64,000 bases of DNA. It comes from Zygnema cylindricum. Its lineage: Eukaryota; Streptophyta; Zygnematophyceae; Zygnematales; Zygnemataceae. The DNA lies in contig JBBHKE010001710.1 of NCBI GenBank assembly GCA_037447655.1, positions 240,758-304,757 of the forward strand. The letters run 5' to 3'. Below are positions 1 to 9,384 of the stretch, one piece after another (positions within the stretch are counted from its first letter, which is position 1; every line of letters starts with the position of its first letter). The notes beneath the pieces are model-generated. The model made no database searches, had not been told where the DNA came from, and was given only the letters and a program-made list of their open reading frames with translations. A program made the translations under genes and the position numbers.

Positions 1-1245
1 ATCCTCCTATCCCGTACTCTATCTCTACGGTTGGAATCTTTCTTATCTTAGTGAAAAGGTGCCTATCCTTACACATGTGCATGTAGGCACCTAAATCTAT
101 AATCCAGCCTGCTTCACCTTTCAATCCACCGTAAGCACATTTTTGCCTTCGTGGTATTTCGACCTCGTTTTTCACCTCCAACTCCTCATCCAAAAAGAGC
201 TCATTGTCCTCGTCCTCGGATTCCGCCTCAAGTACCTGTGTGACAAGGGCCTTTTTCTTTCCTCTCGTGGTACCACCGATCTACCCCTCCTTTAACCGAA
301 GCTCGGTTAGCTTAGTGCACTCTACCATATAGTGCCCCGGTTTCTTACAAAAATGACATAAGCCTTTGGGAGCCCTTGGTTTGAACTCGTCGCCTGTTTT
401 TTCTGCTCCATACCCCTATAGTTTCCGACCGGTTTTTAGGAATCCTTGTTCCTCCAATCAGTCGCTGCTGCCAAGGCTTGGCCACTCTTTCCTCCCTTTC
501 AAATCTCAATCGTATTCTCCCGAACAAGAATCATTCCTACCACTAAGTTCCATATCCACCTTGAGTTTGGCAAGTCTTGTACACGGTTGACTATGTTCTC
601 GAACTTTTCGGGTAACTTGATTAGTAAACAATTAACCTTTTTTTTTCACTAAAATCTTTTCCCGCTCTCTCTAGCGCCATGAAAAGTGTAGCAAGCTCAT
701 TGCAAAAATCCAACATCTTCCCCCCTTTGTATACATACTCCTTAACTTTATGATCAGGCAACTGTTGTTGCTAAATCGTACCACATCGGTACATCTCTAT
801 GAGAGCCATCCAAAGATCGGATGCCCTTTCTACCTGAAATGAGAACATGGAAGTCCTTGAGTGAGATGGCATAGGATGAAGTGCTTTGCCGCCATATTGT
901 TGAAATCCCAGGTTTGAGTATCATTCTCCTCGTTCCTCGGAATAGGTGAGATGAAACAATTGCTATTTGTGTGGTCGTCTCCTTCTCCCCTCCTTTGTCC
1001 ACCACCTCTCGTTCCTTTGTCTCCTCCGTTGAAGATGGACCTGCGTTCTTTGTGAATCTACTTCGTTCAAACTCTGGAGGAATTTTAAGACTTGATGGAC
1101 GCCCCAATCCTCCACTCACTATCCCCCAAAACCTTTTTTTGCATAGAGCTCCTATCATCATTCTTTCCCAGTATATGAAGCCATTTCCATTAAAGATTGA
1201 TACCCTAGTGGGTGGGCCCATAACTTGAACCTCTGAGACCTCCAT
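1..1245 (-). pseudogene. Copia A0 gag and protease start, degenerate
   Basis: Reading the minus strand from 1245 gives a Copia Gag start (MEVSEVQVMGPPTRV), then a UBN2-type Gag body, a CCHC knuckle region near 340-360 and, at the window edge, a retropepsin start in which the DSGA-type motif reads as DLGA, followed by HMCKD. The same order is seen in the better-preserved copy at 6914-13319. The frame is broken several times by stops and shifts, for example around 760-900, so no Gag-Pol can be made. The start ATG lies 20 nt inside the LTR, as in the other copies. The rest of pol lies off the left end of the window. Assignment to Ty1/Copia is by family knowledge and by similarity to the other copies here. 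Confidence 0.85.
1211..1225 (-). promoter_or_regulatory. Primer-binding site, initiator tRNA-Met half
   Basis: In element sense the bases directly after the LTR read AGTTATGGGCCCACC. This is complementary, with one mismatch, to the anticodon arm of plant initiator tRNA-Met rather than to a tRNA 3' end. The site lies within gag and encodes V-M-G-P-P. Confidence 0.75.
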
Positions 1246-2279
1246 AAGTCCTCTGAGTGGACAGCTTCCAAGAAGCCTCTAGGATAACCCTGACCCCTTT
1301 GTGTTTCAGCAAGAACAACTGCCACCTTGGGAGACAAAAACTCTGACCAACTTCACCCCTGTGAAAGGAAGACTCCCCTGAGTTGATAGCAATAAGAATC
1401 TCTGAATTTGCTCCGCTGAGCAGTAAGTTATGGAGGGTCAAAGTTGACCTTTTGTACAAAAGCTCTTTGGGAGAGAGGGTCCTATCTTCTAATTTTTCTA
1501 AGTCCTATCTCTCTCACAGACTCTATCTACTGATGTACGGAGCCAATCAGGTTACAGTTCCGTACACAAAAGTACAACTGCTGGTGTACTTTCTGTACGG
1601 ACACTGTGCGACATGGCCTAAATGTCGACACGTGGTATGTCCGGATTCGATCCTTTAATCCTCGGAGATGCCGCGATCCAATGTCATTCCGCCACGTGTC
1701 ATCCGATGTGGCGATGACCACAAACCGCCGAAATCCTCTTTCGCGATCTCGCCGTTAATTCCGGCCGTCCGATTAAATTCACATTTAATCGTAGCCGTAA
1801 TAAATACATGCGCGGTATTCGTTTCACTAAAGAAATAAATGCGCGGTATTGGTTTTTTATCCGTACCGTAATCCGTACTTTTACATTACGGGATATATGT
1901 CTCCCGTAAACAGTTACAGTTAAATGAACCATCCTACGTATAAATGTTTAAATAATTATCAAACCACATAGTACGTAACACTACTTCTAGACTTAACGGC
2001 TAAGGCTAACGGCTATCGGCTGTTTACCGGCCGGTAGGTACCAGGATCAAATCCTGTGGCCGACACATATCTTTTAGTAAATAAACCCCTAACTAATATA
2101 TATTTTCCCGTAAACCTCTGGATAACCTAGGTAGCCATGGCTCTAGCTCCCTCTCCAATTTCTCAGTGACTGCGACAAGTTTGAGAGTTGGAGAGAGAAG
2201 TTAGAGGTAGACTGCCTCGGCTTCTTTCTTATTTCTATTCAGACCTAGAAAATACTTTAAAAAACCATTAACTTCTACA
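1226..2279 (-). mobile_element. LTR of Copia A0 (5' LTR in element sense)
   Basis: A 1054-bp LTR beginning TGTAG and ending TTCA in element sense. It aligns throughout with the LTRs at 4686, 6914, 12294 and 51286. A primer site abuts its inner end at 1225. The outer end at 2279 abuts the methyltransferase-bearing element, so A0 seems to have inserted into that older element. The other flank is off-window, so no target duplication can be checked. Confidence 0.85.
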
Positions 2280-2308
2280 CCAACCCAAGACCTCCAAGGG
2301 CCCCCACC

Positions 2309-2878
2309 ATGGGATCTTTACTGATGACGCGTGGAGTGCGTATATGTTTGCGGTGCGGTCACAGTGGTCACGACGCACGCAGCTCTCTCGACAAGGTTGC
2401 CATGTGTACTCATTGCAATCAAACAGGTCATTGCGTACAACGATGTCATATTAATAATCCGAATTTCATTTATCAAAATCAAATTAAAGACGACGGTATA
2501 CTTGCTCGCTTGGCTAAATTGGTCACTCCACCGAAAAGGGAAGAGAAGGACACTCCCACCAAAATCAACAAGAGGGACCGAGATAGAGAAGAGATGCAGG
2601 CAACCATGGCGGCCATGATGAAGGAGTTGTTTGCGGCGCTTATGGCGCATGTCAAACTGCAATTAATTGGAATGACCCGAACCATAGTCCATATGCCCTC
2701 TTTTGCTAGGCGATCTCTCCGAGAGTCAACTGTCCAACAGCGGGCAACTCTTTTTAAAGGGACTCTTGATCATAATCGTGAGTCTAAATCCATTAACACT
2801 CGCATACCATTATCTTTTGCTAAAGAACCTAAAACCTTTATCCGGACAAAGCGTCTAACATCACCGCTGAGGCCTTAA
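2309..2878 (+). pseudogene. Gag/zinc-knuckle part of the methyltransferase retroelement
   Basis: A 189-codon open stretch from an ATG at 2309. It has two knuckle-like motifs near the N-terminus: CLRCGHSGHDARSS, whose last Cys is lost, and CTHCNQTGHCVQRC, a complete C-x2-C-x4-H-x4-C. A Lys/Arg/Glu-rich helical part follows (around residues 75-100). Such knuckles bind nucleic acid in retroelement Gag proteins. The reading frame changes at about 2860 and continues in another frame with a helical segment into the protease-like domain. The ATG may be internal, because the true 5' end was removed by LTR A0. Confidence 0.65.
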
Positions 2879-3570
2879 CCATTCTAGAGGGGAGTATACA
2901 AGATGCTTATAAGGTTAAAGAACGATTAGCAATACTGTCCACTATACTTCCCGAATCGAATAGCGAGGCTACATCCTCAGATCTAACTCAATCTGCACAT
3001 GCATTACAAGCGATTTAAAACCATCGTAGTACCCTATCTCTTCAAGCAAATACTCTCGAAGAGCGTTCTAGTCTTACTCCACACATCAGTTTTCTGGATA
3101 AAAAGTTAGGTGTGTTCATAGTTAAAGTGGTAGCCCCAGCTTTACCTTTTATGAACACAGAAGCAAAACCCATTATCCTCGGATCAGATTTTGCCAAGAA
3201 AATAGGTCTTACTGCAGATTCACTACAACCCCCTACCACTCGTTTGTTGACTTTCGCAAAAGCCACAGAACCAATCTTAGGTATGACAAAAGAACCACTC
3301 TGTTTTAAATTTCAGTGTCAATCAGAATCCGATTTCGCAGAAATATACGCTCACGCCTTGGTCAGCAAGTGTACTGATTATGAGTGCTTGGTCGGCCAAG
3401 ACGTCATTTTCCGAGTAGGGGGGGGGGGTGACATGCACGATCAAATATTTTGGTACAGACTAAACAATTTTCCGAACCACAAAGTTTGCTTACCTCTTAT
3501 CTCAGCTCGGCAACCCATTCCTACTACGGCTCATTCGGTGTTGTCTCCCCAGCCTATGTTGTAGTTGGCA
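2861..3570 (+). pseudogene. Retropepsin-like domain, catalytic Asp lost
   Basis: After a frame change near 2860 the sequence reads a helical linker with one stop at 3016-3018, then a segment containing NTEAKPIILGSDFAKKIGLT at about 3150-3209. The position of a retropepsin D-[ST]-G-A catalytic motif is occupied by N-T-E-A, so the active-site Asp and the Gly are both gone. A later LVGQDV segment fits the back half of the fold. An 11-G homopolymer at 3418-3428 marks the next frame change. The order protease then methyltransferase matches retroelement polyproteins of this type. No part is likely to be functional. Confidence 0.6.
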
Positions 3571-4685
3571 AAGGTGCAGATATTTTTGAATCTTTAACAG
3601 TGGAAGAAATCTTACCAGACCCGCCAGGAATGCCAGAATTATTTAGCACCCCAGGTTTTATTATAGACTCTTCAGATTTTGACGGATTGTATAAGTTTAC
3701 TGTACCGATTCCTTTATTTAGTATTCTTGATCCACCCGCGATTTCAAGAGATCTTTCCGGGTTTCTATTGATTAAATGGAAGCCAGTTAGTTTACAGCCT
3801 AACTTGAATGGTCTTGTTATCTTAGACCAGTTTGCATGAATAGGTACCACACTTCTCTCATGCCTTAGCAACGGTATTCAAATCAAGTTGTATTATTCGG
3901 TAGATATTGACCCTTTGGCTAAAGGCGCTCGGTTGCACCACTATCAAATCTTACATGAACAATACCCTCACCTCCTACCGTAGTCTGCGTTTCATAGCAT
4001 GCATTCAGCTTTACCACATGATATCCCTCTGATAGGTAATCACCACATGGTAGAGTTAGAATTAATGGATCTCTTTTTCGCAGGATGGGAATGTCAGGGT
4101 ATAACTACAGCCGAAAGGGTTTAGGTCTACCAGATCCGCGCACTAAACTGTTATTTGAGGTAGTGCGTCTTATCCATTTCTTTTTGTCGCCGAACCATCC
4201 CTTTGGATACGTTTTAGAAATTATCGCGGCTCAAAATGACCCTCGACCTACCGTTTTCGCATATTACAAACGTATTGAATCATTAATCGGACCACCACTA
4301 ATAATCGATGCCGCACGTCATGGGTTGCTGGCCCACGAGGTTAGTTCCAAGTGGACTAATTTGTTCGAAATAGGCCGTCTCCGAGAAGGTTACCTCGCTG
4401 TCCGACCACCTAAACTTTTCATTCAAGAAGCACTTCTTCCATTTAATAAGGTCTAGACATGTGTTCAGACAGAATATCCTCCTGCATTTTGTCTTAACAC
4501 CCCTAGTCATCTGTTACGTGCTCTGCCAACACTAGTCGCATATCCAAACTCCCATGCATATTGACATAACGGACCTGGTATGCTTCAGAACACTCATACT
4601 GGCAGTCTAGAATAACCTATTGCTGCTGCGGAGCGAGAACTCCTGCTCCATTTTATTCTAGGCACTAGCGCTGCCCCACGACTCA
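3571..4685 (+). pseudogene. C5 cytosine DNA methyltransferase domain of a retroelement, broken
   Basis: The conserved C5-methyltransferase motifs can be read in order. Motif I (AdoMet binding) is LDQFA-stop-IGTT at 3822-3851, with TGA exactly where the second residue of F-x-G-x-G (a Gly) is expected. Next come YYSVDIDPLA near 3889, AGWECQG at 4081-4101 (motif IV with the nucleophile Cys kept but the usual Pro replaced by Glu), and GYVLEII at 4205-4225 (motif VI, E of ENV kept). A WTNL segment lies near 4352, and a C-terminal RALPTLVAYPNS then AAAERELLLHF near 4640 form motifs IX-X. A frameshift at about 4118 follows motif IV, and stops occur at 3837, 3978, 4454, 4565 and 4612. In a live copy the domain would methylate DNA. 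Here it is fossil. A host DRM, CMT or MET1 gene is unlikely because there are no introns, no host accessory domains, and retroelement domains lie upstream. Confidence 0.8.
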
Positions 4686-5715
4686 TGTAGAAATAAAAGG
4701 TTATTTTAGTATTTTCTAGGTTTTGCAAAATGAAGAAAAGAAGCCGAGGCAGTTTGCCTCTAACTTCTCTCTTCAACTCCCACTCTTATCATAGTCACTG
4801 AAGGTTCAAGAGGGTGCTAGAGCCATGGCTGCCTATGCTGATTAGAGATAGAGTTACGGGTTGTAGATTTTGGTAGATTTACCAAAATATAAATTGACGG
4901 ACATAGGGTTTGAACCTGGTACCTACCGCCCGTCAACTTAGCCTATAGCCTTGACCATTTAGTCTGCCATCATGCTTGAAGATATTCAGTTTGATAGTTA
5001 TTTAAATGTTAATACGTAGTCTATTTCATTTAACGGATCTTCAAACATAGACACATTTTGTAAAGTACGGCGTACGAAACATCCGAAACGAATACTGCGC
5101 ATTTTGTTTAGAAAGCGAAACAAATACTGCGGAAGTATTTATGACGGTCACGATTGTAATCCGGCTTAATCGGACGGCCACGAAGCATGCCGAGATCGTG
5201 GAATATGTTTTCGGCGGTTTGCGGTTGACGTCACGTCAATTGCCACGTGGCAAAATCACATTGGATTGCGACATCTCTTGGGATTCCAAGAACGAATCCA
5301 AAAATGGCATATGTCGACTTGTTGGCCATGTTGTACAATATCCGTACATAAAGTACATCGGCACTTGTACCTTATGTACGATACACTATTATGATTGGTG
5401 CCGTACTTCAGTAGATAGAGTTTAGAGAGAGATAGGACTTAGAAAAATTTGATAGATTGGACCCTCTCTCCCAGAGAGCTGCTGTACAAAAGGTCAACTT
5501 TGACCCTTCATAACTTACTGCTCAGGGGAGCAAATTCAGAGATTTTTTTTGCTATACACTCAGGGGAGTCTTGCCTTTACATGGGTGAAGGTGGTCAGAG
5601 TTTTGGTCTGCCAGGGTGGCAGTTATTCTTGCTGAAACACAAAGGGGTCAGGGTTATCCTAGAGGCTTCGTGTGAGCTGCCTACTCTGAGGTCCTATGGA
5701 GGTCTCAGAGTTACA
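4686..5715 (+). mobile_element. 5' LTR of Copia A1
   Basis: A 1030-bp LTR, TGTAG to TTACA. It is closely similar to both LTRs of A2 (6914-7943 and 12294-13319, reverse orientation). The gag ATG is at 5696, 20 nt before the LTR end, and the primer site follows directly. The left flank is ACTCA; the 3' LTR of A1 is not in the window, so the target duplication cannot be tested. Confidence 0.9.
4895..4968 (-). other. tRNA-like relic antisense within LTR A1
   Basis: On the strand opposite to element transcription, 74 nt look like a tRNA. There is a B-box-like GGTTCAAACCC in a T-arm, a partial A-box-like TGG-AAGG segment about 41 nt upstream, and a terminal stem of GGCAGAC with GTCCGTC (one mismatch and one G-U). 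The same layout occurs in the other LTRs with compensating changes. It is probably a captured tRNA/SINE relic or an RNA structure; a working tRNA is unlikely because no anticodon arm can be drawn. Confidence 0.45.
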
Positions 5716-6913
5716 GGTTATGGGCCCACCATCTAGGGTGCCCATATTCAATGGAGCTGGCTTCATATACTGTGAAAGTATGATGACAGGAGCTCTATGT
5801 GAGAAACGGTTTTGGGGAATAGTGAGTGGACGAGTGAGGCGTCCATCCATTCTTGGGATACCTCCACGATTTACAGGAGGAAAATTCACTAGAGATGCAG
5901 ATTCATCTTCAACGGAGGAGACAAAGGAAGGAGAGGTGGTGGACAAAGGCAAAGAGAAGGAGACGGTCACACCAATAGCAGCCGGTTCGGCATTCATGTC
6001 ACCTATTCCGAGGAACGAGGAGAATGATATCGATACGTGGGACTACAACAATATGGCGGTTAAGCACTTCATCCTCCGCCATGTTACTCAAGGGCTTGCA
6101 TCTCCCCATTGGCAAGTAGAGAGGGCATCCGATCTTTGGATGGCTCTTATAGAGATGTATCAAAGTGGTACGATTCAGCAACAACAGTTGGCTGATCAGA
6201 AAATTAAGGAGTATGTATTTAAAGGGGGGAAGATGTTAGATTTTTGCAATGAGCTTGCTACACTTTTCATGGAACTAGAAAGTGCTGGAAAAGTATTTAG
6301 TGAAAAGGAAAAGTTTAACTGTTTACTGATGAAGTTACGCGAGGAGTTCGAGAACATAGTCAACCGTGTGCAGGACTTCGCGGACTCAAGGTGGATTTGG
6401 AATTTAGTGGAAGGGATGATTCTCGTTCGCGAGAATACAATTGAGATCCGAAGGGGAGGAAAGAGTGGGAAAGCTTAAGCAGCCGGGACCGATTGGCGAA
6501 ACAATGATTCCAGAAAACAGGTTGGAAATTATCGAGGGGAGGGGCAGAAAAATCAGACCGAGGAGTTTGGACGAAGGACTTCTAAGGGACTGTGCCATTT
6601 TTGTAAGAAACCCGGGCACAATGTGGCTGAATGCACTAAGTTAACCGAGCTGCGGTTAAAGGAGGGGCAGAGTGGTGGACCCGCAAGAGAAAAGAAAAAG
6701 GCCCTTGTGACGCCGGTACATGAGGCGGAATCCGAGGACGAGAACGATGAACTCCTATTGGATGAGGAGTTGGAAACGAAAAACGAGGTCGAAATTCCAC
6801 GAAAACAGAAATGTGCTTTCGGTGGATTGGAAGGTGAAGCAGGCTGGATTGTAGATTCAGGAGCATCCATGCACATGTGTAAAGATAAACACCTCTTCAC
6901 TAACATACGAAAG
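5696..6913 (+). pseudogene. Copia A1 gag and protease start, first part
   Basis: Gag starts at 5696 (MEVSELQVMGPPSRV) and stays open for 260 codons through the UBN2-type Gag body, then shifts frame near 6470. The knuckle region lies near 6590-6640, where CHFCKKPGHN can be read with a shift, followed by an acidic linker and a retropepsin start, IVDSGASMHMC, near 6850-6880. At 6913 the coding is cut exactly by element A2 and resumes at 13320 with KIPTVEIEYGDG. Gag packages the RNA in cytoplasmic particles and the protease matures the polyprotein. The frameshifts make this copy inactive. Confidence 0.88.
5716..5731 (+). promoter_or_regulatory. Primer-binding site (initiator tRNA-Met half) of A1
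   Basis: GGTTATGGGCCCACCA begins at the first base after the LTR. It is a 16-nt perfect complement of the anticodon-arm segment of plant initiator tRNA-Met. Drosophila copia and yeast Ty5 use this kind of cleaved half-tRNA primer; most plant Copia elements instead match the tRNA 3' end. The site is read in frame by gag. Confidence 0.85.
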
Positions 6914-7943
6914 TGTAACTCTGAGACCTCCATAGGACCTCAGAGTAGGCAGCTCACACGAAGCCTCTAGGATAACCCTGACCCCTTTGTCTTTCAGCAA
7001 GAATAACTGCCACCCTGGCAAACAAAAACTCATACCACCTTCTCCCGTGTAAAGGCAAGACTCCCCTGAGTCTATAGCAAAAAGAATCTCTGAATTTGCT
7101 CCCCTGAGCAGTAAGTTATGAAGGGTCAAAGTTGACGTTTTGTACAGCAACTCTCTGGGAGAGAGGGTCCAATCTATCAAATTTTTCTAAGTCTTATCTC
7201 TCTCTAAACTCTATCTACTGAAGTACGGCACCAATCATAATAGTGTATCGTACATAAGGTACAAGTGCCGATGTACTTTATGTACGGATATTGTACAACA
7301 TGGCCAACAAGTCGACACATGCTATTTTTGGATTCGTTCTTGGAATCCCAAGAGGTGTCGCAATCCAATGTGATTTTGCCACGTGGCAATTGACGTGACG
7401 TCAACCGCAAACCGCCGAAAACATATTCCACGATCTCGGCATGCTTCGTGGCCGTCCGATTAAGCCGGATTACAATCGTGACCGTCATAAATACTTCCGC
7501 AGTATTTGTTTCGCTTTCTAAACAAAATGCGCAGTATTCGTTTCGGATGTTTCGTACGCCGTACTTTACAAAGTGTGTCTATGTTTAAAGATCCGTTAAA
7601 TGAAATAGACTACATGTCAACATTTAAATATCTATCAAACTATATATCTTCAAGCATGATGGCAGACTAAATGGCTAAGGCTACAGGCTAAGTTGACGGG
7701 CGGTAGGTACTAGGTTCAAACCCTAGGTCCGTCAATATACATTTTAGTAAATCTACCAAAATCTATAACCCGTAACTCTATCTCTAATCAGCATAGGCAG
7801 CCATGGCTCTAGCTCCCTCTTCAACCTTCAGTGACTACGACAAGTGTGGGAGCTGAAGAGAGAAGTTAGAGGCAGACTGCCTCGGCTTCTTTTCTGCATT
7901 TTGCAAAACCTAGAAAATACTAAAATAACCTTTTATTTCTACA
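6914..7943 (-). repeat. 3' LTR of Copia A2
   Basis: 1030 bp, TGTAG to TTACA in element sense, nearly identical to 12294-13319. It contains a tRNA-like relic at 7661-7734 on the plus strand and inverted-repeat hairpins in the region expected to be leader RNA. Confidence 0.92.
7661..7734 (+). other. tRNA-like relic antisense within LTR A2
   Basis: This is the best-formed example, exactly 74 nt. The ends GGCAGAC (7661-7667) and GTCCGTC (7727-7733) pair except for one A-C. A perfect T-arm has 5-bp stem CTAGG/CCTAG and 7-nt loop TTCAAAC (7710-7726). An A-box-like TGGCTAAGG lies 41 nt before the B-box-like GGTTCAAACC. An alternative hairpin, TTGACGG with CCGTCAA, closes the 3' half. No clear anticodon arm is seen. 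Confidence 0.5.
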
Positions 7944-7960
7944 CTCCCCTTATTTTCTAG
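7944..7960 (-). other. Polypurine tract of A2
   Basis: In element sense CTAGAAAATAAGGGGAG directly precedes the 3' LTR. The same tract is present at 23843-23859 and 54511-54527, so it is a shared plus-strand priming signal. Confidence 0.85.
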
Positions 7961-9384
7961 TCACTCTTTATTTTAAGACCACACTTCTCCCGGCAGAAAA
8001 TTAATTTAGGGGAAGGAACAGGTTTGGTCATCATATCAGCTACCATTTCACTATCCGGTTTATACTCCAAACTGATTATCTTGTTTTCTACTTTCTCTCT
8101 AACAAAGCTAAGCCTAATGTCCATGTGTTTGGCTTTAAAGTGATGTTTAGGATTGGCAGAAATGGCAATGGCAGCCTGATTATCACAAAACACTTTTTGG
8201 ACACCACTCTTAAGTTGACCAAGCTCACCTAGCAAAGACTTGACCCACATTAATTCTTTTACAGCAGAGCAAGAAGCCATAAACTCAGCCTCCATGGTGG
8301 ACTGAGCAATGACCTTTTGCTGCTTGCTGCTCCAGCAGCAAGCCCCATCACCCACATACAATACATATCCAGATGTGCATCTCCTCATAGGAGCATCCCC
8401 ATAGCTGGCATCACTCCAAGTGGTGATGTCAGTATTTTTCCCACTCAAATGCAACCATAGATCCCTAGTTCCTATGAGATATCTAAGGACTCTCTTAGCT
8501 GCCTCCCAATCTTTCTTAGTGGGAGCATTCAGACTCCTACTTAGTACTCCTACAGCTGCGGCTATGTCCGGACGGGTACAATTCATAAAATATATTAGGC
8601 TGCCCACTACTTGTCTATAAGGGATGGTCTGCATAAATCTTTTCTCTTCCGGGCTTACCTCATCATCTAAGATTATAACTCCCTCTTCCTCACTCCACTC
8701 ACTTCCCTTCTTTAAATCCATAGGAGTGGTACAACTATTAGCCTTGTCCATTTGGAATTTTTCTAACATGTTTCCAATGGCCTCTTTTTGAGTTAATCTG
8801 ATTATCTTTCTCTCTCTGTCCCTTTCTACCTGAATTCCCAAAATATACCTTGCTTCTCCCATATCCTTCATCTCAAATCTTCCTTTTAAATCATTTTTCA
8901 ACTTATTTATTTTATCCATAGATTTACTTAAAACAAGCAAATCATCGACATAAATTGCAATAAAAATAATTCCTTCCTCATCTTCAAACAAATATATAGA
9001 GTGATTTGAGCTGATCCGAATATATCCCAAACCTGTAAGAAACTCATCGAGCTTCTTGTTCCATTGCCGGGGCGCCTGTTTCAACCCATACAAAGATTTG
9101 ATCAATCGGCATACCTTGCTTTCCTCCCCTTGCTCCACAAATCCTTCGGGCTGTCGCATAAAAATTTCCTCTTCCAACTCTCCATGTAGGAAGGCCGTCT
9201 TGATGTCCATCTGATTCACTTCCATGTCTTCTGCTGCCGCCATACTAAGAAGTATCCGAACCGAAGGAAACCTGACGACCGGGGCAAAAGTCTCCTCGTA
9301 GTCAATTCCTTCTTTCTGGGTAAATCCCTTCGCCACTAACCGAGCCTTGTAGCGCTCAATGGTGTTATCCGGGTTGAGTTTCAG
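7957..9384 (-). pseudogene. Copia A2 reverse transcriptase and RNase H
   Basis: A 459-codon open frame (7957-9336) begins just after the [14 protein letters not shown] region and covers the RVT_2 reverse transcriptase: FAPVVRFPSVR, the DIKTAFLHG segment, and IYVDDLLVLS with the catalytic Asp pair near 8925-8955. It then runs into a Copia RNase H (SDASYGDAPMRR, STMEAEFMAS, CDNQAAIAI, HMDIRLSFVREK) to a stop at 7957. It would copy element RNA to DNA in the particle. Just upstream, at about 9385, a stop interrupts the link to integrase (VF-stop-LKLN), so the full polyprotein cannot be made without readthrough. Confidence 0.9.

Larger units (their letters stand above)
2280..4685 (+). mobile_element. 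Remnant of a retroelement encoding a DNA methyltransferase
   Basis: Between two Copia LTRs lies a degenerate plus-strand coding stretch. Its order is basic Gag-like region with CCHC knuckles, retropepsin-like domain, then a C5 cytosine methyltransferase domain up to its last conserved motif. The stretch is cut at 4685 by LTR A1 before any reverse transcriptase. Methyltransferase domains inside retrotransposon polyproteins are known from charophytes and dinoflagellates. The protease-then-methyltransferase order makes a retroelement origin far more likely than a host methyltransferase gene. Frames change at least three times and several in-frame stops are present, so it is inactive. Ty3-type affiliation is inferred; no reverse transcriptase or LTR of this copy is visible. 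Confidence 0.8.

Noticed and set aside
3571-4685. Host DNA methyltransferase gene (DRM, CMT or MET1)
   Set aside because: No introns, no UBA/BAH/chromodomain, retroelement knuckles and protease-like domain directly upstream, and heavy decay.
5141-5736. Open frames of about 95 codons in the LTR, seen again at 7204-7488, 12584-12868, 12273-12560 and, diverged, at 1205-1459 and 51258-51497
   Set aside because: They repeat because the LTRs are nearly identical. The frame next to gag lacks an ATG in most copies and runs across the primer site; C and A4 have stops in it. I do not count them as genes, though a leader ORF role is not excluded.
7661-7734. Functional tRNA gene
   Set aside because: Length, T-arm and ends fit, but no anticodon arm can be drawn, the A box is poor, and it recurs in every LTR.
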